Below, in pieces: positions 58,617 to 64,000 of a stretch of 64,000 nucleotides of DNA. How positions within the stretch are numbered: the stretch's first letter is position 1; each line of letters begins with the position of its first letter. The notes under the pieces are model-generated. The model had not been told where the DNA came from, ran no database searches, and was given only the letters and a program-made list of their open reading frames with translations. The position numbers and the translations under genes were made by a program. The DNA lies in contig NC_018951.1 in the NCBI RefSeq assembly GCF_000304475.1, forward strand, positions 248,001 through 312,000, given 5' to 3'. Source of the DNA: Kazachstania africana CBS 2517 (taxonomy: Eukaryota; Ascomycota; Saccharomycetes; Saccharomycetales; Saccharomycetaceae).

Positions 58617-60626
58617 ATGGCAACGGCTTCTAATCCCATCCACCCCTACAAAAAGCATCTTTTGGAGTCTCAAAATGTTCCTGCATCTATCTTTGAAGAA
58701 GGTTCTATGAAAAATTCAATGGCTAATGAAACTCAGGACTCATCTTCTACAGAACAGCATTCAGAACCTAGATTTATACAGGACAGTGATGGCAGACCAA
58801 CTTCTGTTAGTGCAGGAAATGGAACACTGCACTCTATCTCCCCAAGTCCAGCGACATCAAATTCTCATACAAGAAACTCCTCTTATACACAAAATAGTAA
58901 CAAGATGACCCCGCAAAGAGCTACAAAATCATATCCCAATATGTCTCCAATGTCTCAAATGAATAACTCGTCTGGGAATGTGCATAATAGGTCTATGACA
59001 GAGGCTCCATTCACATTATCTGACAATACTACGTCGTCGATCTCTTCAAACGCAGAAAAGAATAAGAAACGTACTAAATCTGTTGATCTATCACACATGT
59101 ACCTATTAACCAAAAATAATGATACAAAATTAACTTCTACCAATGAATCAGTTGCAGATCTTTCGCATCAGATGATCAGTCACTATTTGGGAAATGAAAA
59201 TAATTCGTCACTAGTACCTAGGTTGAAAACACTCGAAATGTATAGAGATAATGTTAAAAAATCAAAAGACCCAAATGTTTTATTTCAATATGCTCAATAT
59301 ATGCTGCAAACAGCTTTAACAATAGAGTCTTCAAATGTTCTGATAACAACTAATATATCCTCCAAAGATTCCGAAAACGTGACGCAGGCAGACCTGAAGA
59401 AGCAGTTCTTAAGAGAGGCTCAACATTACTTAAAGAAATTGAGTATCAAAGGTTACACTAATGCTCAGTATCTCTTGGCTGATGCCTATTCATCGGGTGT
59501 TTTTGGTAAAGTAGATAATAAAGAAGCATATATCCTGTTTCAAGCCGCTGCAAAACATGGTCATATTGAAAGTGCATACAGAACGGCTCATTGCTTAGAG
59601 GAAGGCCTGGGTACAACGAGAGACTCAAGAAAGTCATTAAATTTCTTGAAATTTGCTGCTAGTAGGAATCATGCATCTGCGATGTTTAAATTAGGTCTGT
59701 ATTCTTTTTACGGAAGAATGGGTCTTTCGAATGACATAAATACAAAACAAAACGGTATCAAATGGTTATCAAGGGCTGCTGCAAGGGCTAGTGAGTTAAC
59801 TTGTGCTGCACCTTACGAATTAGCAAAAATTTATGAAGAAGGTTTCATAGATATTATCATTCCCGATGAAAAATATGCAATGGAATTATATATTCAGGCT
59901 GCAACATTGGGACATACAAAATCTGCCACTTTATTAGGTCAGATCTATGAATCTGGAAATTCAGTAGTCTCGCAAGACGTTTCATTATCCGTTCATTATT
60001 ATACGAAGGCAGCCTTGCAAGGTGACCCTGTCGCGATGTTAGGTTTATGTGCCTGGTACTTACTTGGTGCAGAGCCCGCCTTTGAAAAAGATGAGACAGA
60101 AGCTTTTCAATGGGCATCTAGAGCTGCAGCCGCTGGTCTACCAAAAGCCCAGTTTACATTGGGTTATTTTTATGAAAATGCAAAAGGCTGTGACCAAAAC
60201 ATGGGGCTTGCATGGAAATGGTATCGTATCGCGGCAGAAAATAATGATCCAAGAGCTCTTAATAAAGTAAATACCCAAGAGGGTACCAAATCAGAAAAGA
60301 AGAAGACAACCTACAATCATAAAAAGAATAAAAGTGTGAGCACCATTAATCTGTTTTCTGGTTCAAATAGTAATGCTAAGACTATGAGCTCCCCTGATAA
60401 ATCTATAAGATACAGTAACTACTTCTCAACAGAAGGAGACCATTTACAAGCAAATGAACCTAAACCATCGAGCGAACCACAGTTTTTAGCTAATCCACCG
60501 CCACCTAGCAATGTAATCACTGAAACTAATAAAAAAAATTCTAAACTTTCAAAGAGAAATAAAAAAGAAAAAAGCAAAGACAAAAATAAAGATAACAAAA
60601 AATCGAAAGATTGCATTATTATGTAA
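58617..60626 (+). CDS. SKT5: Skt5/Chs4, activator of chitin synthase III
   Basis: A 669-residue Sel1-repeat protein (yeast 696). The first 180 residues are serine/asparagine-rich and disordered; residues about 200-560 hold consecutive Sel1 repeats (for example AQYLLADAYSSGVFGKVDNK, AMFKLGLYSFYGRMGLSND, PKAQFTLGYFYENAKGC). A lysine-rich tail ends in CIIM, a CAAX box for farnesylation as in Skt5. It activates Chs3 and tethers it to the bud neck through Bni4. The duplicate SHC1 is sporulation-specific; neighbours YEL1 and KIP1 favour SKT5 (YBL061W/C). Confidence 0.93.
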   Translation: MATASNPIHPYKKHLLESQNVPASIFEEGSMKNSMANETQDSSSTEQHSEPRFIQDSDGRPTSVSAGNGTLHSISPSPATSNSHTRNSSYTQNSNKMTPQRATKSYPNMSPMSQMNNSSGNVHNRSMTEAPFTLSDNTTSSISSNAEKNKKRTKSVDLSHMYLLTKNNDTKLTSTNESVADLSHQMISHYLGNENNSSLVPRLKTLEMYRDNVKKSKDPNVLFQYAQYMLQTALTIESSNVLITTNISSKDSENVTQADLKKQFLREAQHYLKKLSIKGYTNAQYLLADAYSSGVFGKVDNKEAYILFQAAAKHGHIESAYRTAHCLEEGLGTTRDSRKSLNFLKFAASRNHASAMFKLGLYSFYGRMGLSNDINTKQNGIKWLSRAAARASELTCAAPYELAKIYEEGFIDIIIPDEKYAMELYIQAATLGHTKSATLLGQIYESGNSVVSQDVSLSVHYYTKAALQGDPVAMLGLCAWYLLGAEPAFEKDETEAFQWASRAAAAGLPKAQFTLGYFYENAKGCDQNMGLAWKWYRIAAENNDPRALNKVNTQEGTKSEKKKTTYNHKKNKSVSTINLFSGSNSNAKTMSSPDKSIRYSNYFSTEGDHLQANEPKPSSEPQFLANPPPPSNVITETNKKNSKLSKRNKKEKSKDKNKDNKKSKDCIIM

Positions 60627-60819
60627 ACGCCTTTCTTACATTCATATAGATATATTTGATATATTTCTAAGCATTTGCATACATATAATAAGTATGTCGC
60701 AGCTTATTGTTGCTAGTAGTTGTTTCCTTACCGTGAATTATGTAAATGTGTTCGAAATGGAATAATTGTAACATTATATAATATGTATGAAGGTAAGAGA
60801 AAGGTATGCATGAATGTTT

Positions 60820-63800
60820 TCAGTCAACTTTGGTTGGAGACTCGGTTTCGAAACGTGTCTTCTTAGCTTCTTTTTCGTCACCCATTTCATTTGATGATCT
60901 GTCATTTTCATCATCTTTGCTCATGGTATTCGCTTCACCTTCAAAAGTAAAACGTCTTTTTAAATTATTAGTGGTATTTGGAGTTTTATTGAAATTATAC
61001 TTCAAAGGGGGAGAGAAAGAATGTATCCTTTTAGCTGTTGAATTAATACTCCTTGGGATTAAAACCTTCGGCAGTGGTTGATCTGGTACAGGTACCGGTG
61101 TACTTGGATTAAATCTAATGGCAGGATACGTTGCATGAGATGGAGACCTGTTTTCTAATGGAATTGCGTCATTAACTTCAGAGGTTGAATTTTCAACTCT
61201 ACTTGAAAGTTTTAAATCCTCATATATAGAATAGTTATGAGGTTTCTTAAACTTGGGTAGATCTACCATTCTACTGGCTATCGCATCCACTTTCGTTTCG
61301 GGACAATCGTGCAATGTAGCAGACTTATCGAGGTAAGGTTTTAAGGCATTCATTATTGAAGTTAGCCCGTTAGTATGATCTTGAATGATGTCAGTTTGTG
61401 TTGTGGAAATTTGATTCATATTGTCTTTGCATCCCTGTAAAATGTATTTGCATAGGTCTTCTGTTGAAGACTTGATGGCTTCTAGCCTTGTATGAGTGAT
61501 GTTTGTATCTTCCTTTATAATATGCTTCAGCTTGCTCAATTGTATACTTTGACAATTAGAAATGGCTAACTGAGACTCACGTTGTCCCTGCTCAAATTCT
61601 TCGAGAATTTCTAATAATGTTTTGGAAGCCTCTTCGCCACAGCTCTTCAGTAATTTTTGTTTGAACAGTGTAAACGATTTTGAAATTGGGACATCTTGGA
61701 TAGTTTGGTCTAACTGTAATGCCGTCGTTTTTGAAGTTTTATCAATGGTATCAGCAACATCCTGAAACTGAGTAATTAAAGCTTTCGAAGAGTTAACGCT
61801 CTGTTGAGCCAGGGACTTCAATGACATATCATTAACATTGTTTATTTGTGTTAATGTGTCACTTATTATCGAACTACACTTGCTGAGAACTCCACTGTCT
61901 ATTTGGTCATGTTTTTTCTTTGCGCTTAATATAGCAATTGAAATACTATCGAAAACCGATTCCTTCTCTTTTTCTACATAATTTTTGAAATACTGCTCTA
62001 GTTCAAATATTTTTTCATCAGTCTTTATGCTTTTTTCTCTCTCTTCTGTGAGTTTTCCTTCCAAAGAGAGAATTTGTTCTTTCTGAGTGTCGACTAAAGT
62101 CTTCAGCTCTTCAATTTTCTTCAAGTATTGGGTTTTAGCCAGTACTAGTGCATCATTTGTCTTGAGATTCAAGTCTTGAAGGAACTGCTCCATACTGTGT
62201 CGTATATCATCAGATGATCCAATAGTACTTTTGTAAAGTCCTTTTATAATATCTGTATGTGAAGAGTAAATTTTTTCCATCTGTTCTTTTTGAGGAGTTG
62301 TTAATACCCTTATATTCTCTTGGAGACAATTGTCCAGCTCTTCAATGCTTAGTATTGTACTGCTGAAATCAAGTTCCTGAGTTTCCGTTAAAATTTTCTT
62401 CCTGAAGTTAATAGTATTGTCTTCCAACTCTTCGAAAACTCCACCAATGACTTCCTTAAATTTGATATTATATGATGATAAAGTTGTCTGTGATTGTAAG
62501 ATGAATTTCATTTGGTTCTCTATCGTTCGAAACGTTTCTACCAAGAAGTCATAATATTTTTGGGAACTTAGTTGCAAATCATTTCGTTCAGTAGATATGA
62601 GGTCTATAAGATTTAGGTTGTTTTCATGTATAGTGTTGATTTCAGTCTCAAATAGCTTGAAATTAGATTGATATTCCCCAAATATGCTGATAAGAGAGGC
62701 TTGCTTATCCAATAAATCATTCGACAATTCTTGAGAATTTTTTAAACTTGTCTCAAGTTCTTTATTTATTGCCGTTTGGTTCACGTATTTCTCTTTGAAT
62801 TTTTTTATCTGTTCTTCCATATTAACAATCTTAGCTTTTTGTTCATCTACAAGAATACCGTTACTTTCATACAAATCGAATTGTTCCTGTGTTATATATA
62901 CCCCATCTTTCTGCCTCGAAGCTTTCAATTCTTGTCTTAACCTTTCAATCTCCTGGACATATTCATTTATACAAACATCTTTGGACATAGATTGGTTAAT
63001 TTGAGGCGTATTTTTAATAGATTTTGCACGAGTGGCGTATTCCAACGTGCTTATAGTCTCTTCCATCGATATCTTAGCTGGAGATACGGTTGCTATAATA
63101 CAAGTTTTTGTTTTACCACCTAATGAATCTTGTAATAATCTTGTTAATTTGGATTCTCTGTACGGGATATGCTGCGAATGATCAACTAATGCATTAATGA
63201 CACGGCCCAAAGTGAGCAAGGATTTATTAATCAGACCAGCCTCCTGCGCTCTCATATTTTCTGCCCCAGAACGGCTAATATTTTCACTACCTGCTAAATC
63301 CACCAAGTTCAATTTTCCGATCTTTACATATTGTTCCCCAGATACGGGATCAATCTTAGTAATATTAGTTGTAATAGTGAAAATTGTATGAGATCTGGAA
63401 GATAAATCATTACATTTAGTAGACGCAACTTTCCTCTTCAATGAACCTTCTGTCAACAGTTGTAATCCTTCATGTGCTGACTTTATGTATATCTCTTCCA
63501 TACCCTTAACCATAATTGAAGAATATGTATTATTTCTTGAAGACTTTTGTATCTTACTATTACCACTAGGTATATGGTTATCAAATATTCTAATAGATTC
63601 TTCAGTTTCCTTTGATTGTGATAACAAATCTTTTAATCTTTCATTATATAATTCTAAGAATGATATCTTCACAGAATATTCAGTTGATTCTCGCGTTAAA
63701 TATTGGAACAAGTTAACTAAAACTCTGGGAATGATACCGGCATGCTCTCCTAGGAGAATTTTATCTTGAGATTCTAAATCACCAAGTATGTTTATGTCAC

Positions 63801-64000
63801 CAGACATTGTGTAAGTTTTACCTGTACCTGTTTGCCCATAAGCAAAAATAGTACAATTATAACCTTGCAACATTTCATGGATGTAATTCTGCGCAGTAGC
63901 ATTGAAAACCACTTCCTGATCGCTTTCTACTCCAAATACTTGGTCGAAGATGTAAGTTTTCTTGGTGTGAGACAATACTGAAGAAGGATCAGATAGAACA
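60820..64000 (-). CDS. KIP1: Kinesin-5 motor Kip1, cut by the window edge
   Basis: Partial at its 5' end: the frame stays open through base 64000, so the start lies outside. At least 1059 residues are visible. Motor motifs are present: P-loop GQTGTGKTYT, switch I NDLSSRSHTIF, switch II LVDLAGSEN, and the LGRVINALVDHSQHIPYRESKLTRLLQDSLGG helices. A long coiled-coil stalk follows (about 345-900), then a disordered tail ending in basic and acidic residues. Kinesin-5 tetramers slide antiparallel spindle microtubules. CIN8 is the other yeast kinesin-5; order next to SKT5 points to KIP1 (YBL063W). Confidence 0.92.
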   Translation of the reverse strand, partial: VLSDPSSVLSHTKKTYIFDQVFGVESDQEVVFNATAQNYIHEMLQGYNCTIFAYGQTGTGKTYTMSGDINILGDLESQDKILLGEHAGIIPRVLVNLFQYLTRESTEYSVKISFLELYNERLKDLLSQSKETEESIRIFDNHIPSGNSKIQKSSRNNTYSSIMVKGMEEIYIKSAHEGLQLLTEGSLKRKVASTKCNDLSSRSHTIFTITTNITKIDPVSGEQYVKIGKLNLVDLAGSENISRSGAENMRAQEAGLINKSLLTLGRVINALVDHSQHIPYRESKLTRLLQDSLGGKTKTCIIATVSPAKISMEETISTLEYATRAKSIKNTPQINQSMSKDVCINEYVQEIERLRQELKASRQKDGVYITQEQFDLYESNGILVDEQKAKIVNMEEQIKKFKEKYVNQTAINKELETSLKNSQELSNDLLDKQASLISIFGEYQSNFKLFETEINTIHENNLNLIDLISTERNDLQLSSQKYYDFLVETFRTIENQMKFILQSQTTLSSYNIKFKEVIGGVFEELEDNTINFRKKILTETQELDFSSTILSIEELDNCLQENIRVLTTPQKEQMEKIYSSHTDIIKGLYKSTIGSSDDIRHSMEQFLQDLNLKTNDALVLAKTQYLKKIEELKTLVDTQKEQILSLEGKLTEEREKSIKTDEKIFELEQYFKNYVEKEKESVFDSISIAILSAKKKHDQIDSGVLSKCSSIISDTLTQINNVNDMSLKSLAQQSVNSSKALITQFQDVADTIDKTSKTTALQLDQTIQDVPISKSFTLFKQKLLKSCGEEASKTLLEILEEFEQGQRESQLAISNCQSIQLSKLKHIIKEDTNITHTRLEAIKSSTEDLCKYILQGCKDNMNQISTTQTDIIQDHTNGLTSIMNALKPYLDKSATLHDCPETKVDAIASRMVDLPKFKKPHNYSIYEDLKLSSRVENSTSEVNDAIPLENRSPSHATYPAIRFNPSTPVPVPDQPLPKVLIPRSINSTAKRIHSFSPPLKYNFNKTPNTTNNLKRRFTFEGEANTMSKDDENDRSSNEMGDEKEAKKTRFETESPTKVD

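Overview
This is nuclear DNA from a budding yeast of the family Saccharomycetaceae. The genes are short and almost all intronless. They are tightly packed and recognisable one by one as orthologues of Saccharomyces cerevisiae genes, with AT-rich promoters, TATA boxes and yeast-type splice signals. No rRNA, tRNA, transposon, LTR, CRISPR array or bacterial-type operon was seen.
Left arm, about 1-40750: this block follows S. cerevisiae YLR218C to about YLR190W gene by gene, with the strand of every gene conserved. The order is COA4, CPR6, [CRD1], CDC123, FRE1, CRR1, [COP1], TUB4, ATG38, CLB4-type cyclin, PNP1, SEC13, HRD3, ENT2-type epsin, HMX1, COX24, COQ9, YKE2, PBA1, NOP56, PWP1, NMT1, NCW2, UPS1, HCR1, [LEA-like gene], PEX13 and a coiled-coil gene at the MMR1 position. 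Bracketed genes are additions relative to chromosome XII. CRD1 and COP1 sit on chromosome IV (YDL142C, YDL145C), the sister region left by the whole-genome duplication. MSS51, expected between COX24 and COQ9, is absent. The rest of the chromosome IV set is not interleaved, so this looks like a post-duplication species with a slightly different pattern of gene loss. A Naumovozyma- or Kazachstania-like yeast is my inference, not proven here.
Junction, about 40750-41757: collinearity switches to the chromosome II left arm. A 92-codon reading frame I do not recognise lies here, with two CACGTG sites.
Right arm, about 41758-64000: this block follows YBL051C to YBL063W, again with strands conserved: PIN4, SAS3, TOD6, YBL055C, PTC3-type phosphatase, PTH2, SHP1, IAI11, CMC2, YEL1, SKT5 and KIP1, the last cut by the window edge.
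Three genes are spliced and their first exons are easy to miss: ATG38, PBA1 (6-base first exon) and CMC2. There are no operons. Shared roles are scattered: mitochondrial biogenesis (COA4, CRD1, COX24, COQ9, UPS1, CMC2), ribosome biogenesis (NOP56, PWP1, with the PAC-site binding repressor TOD6 nearby), vesicle traffic and ERAD (COP1, SEC13, HRD3, ENT2, YEL1), metal and haem (FRE1, HMX1), spore or cell wall (CRR1, SKT5, NCW2), and spindle and cell cycle (TUB4, CLB4, KIP1). The least explained items are a predicted mitochondrial protein with LEA group 3-like 11-residue repeats (38047-38610), the 92-codon frame at the junction, and an ATG-less open stretch at about 47492-47878. I found no convincing new multi-gene system.
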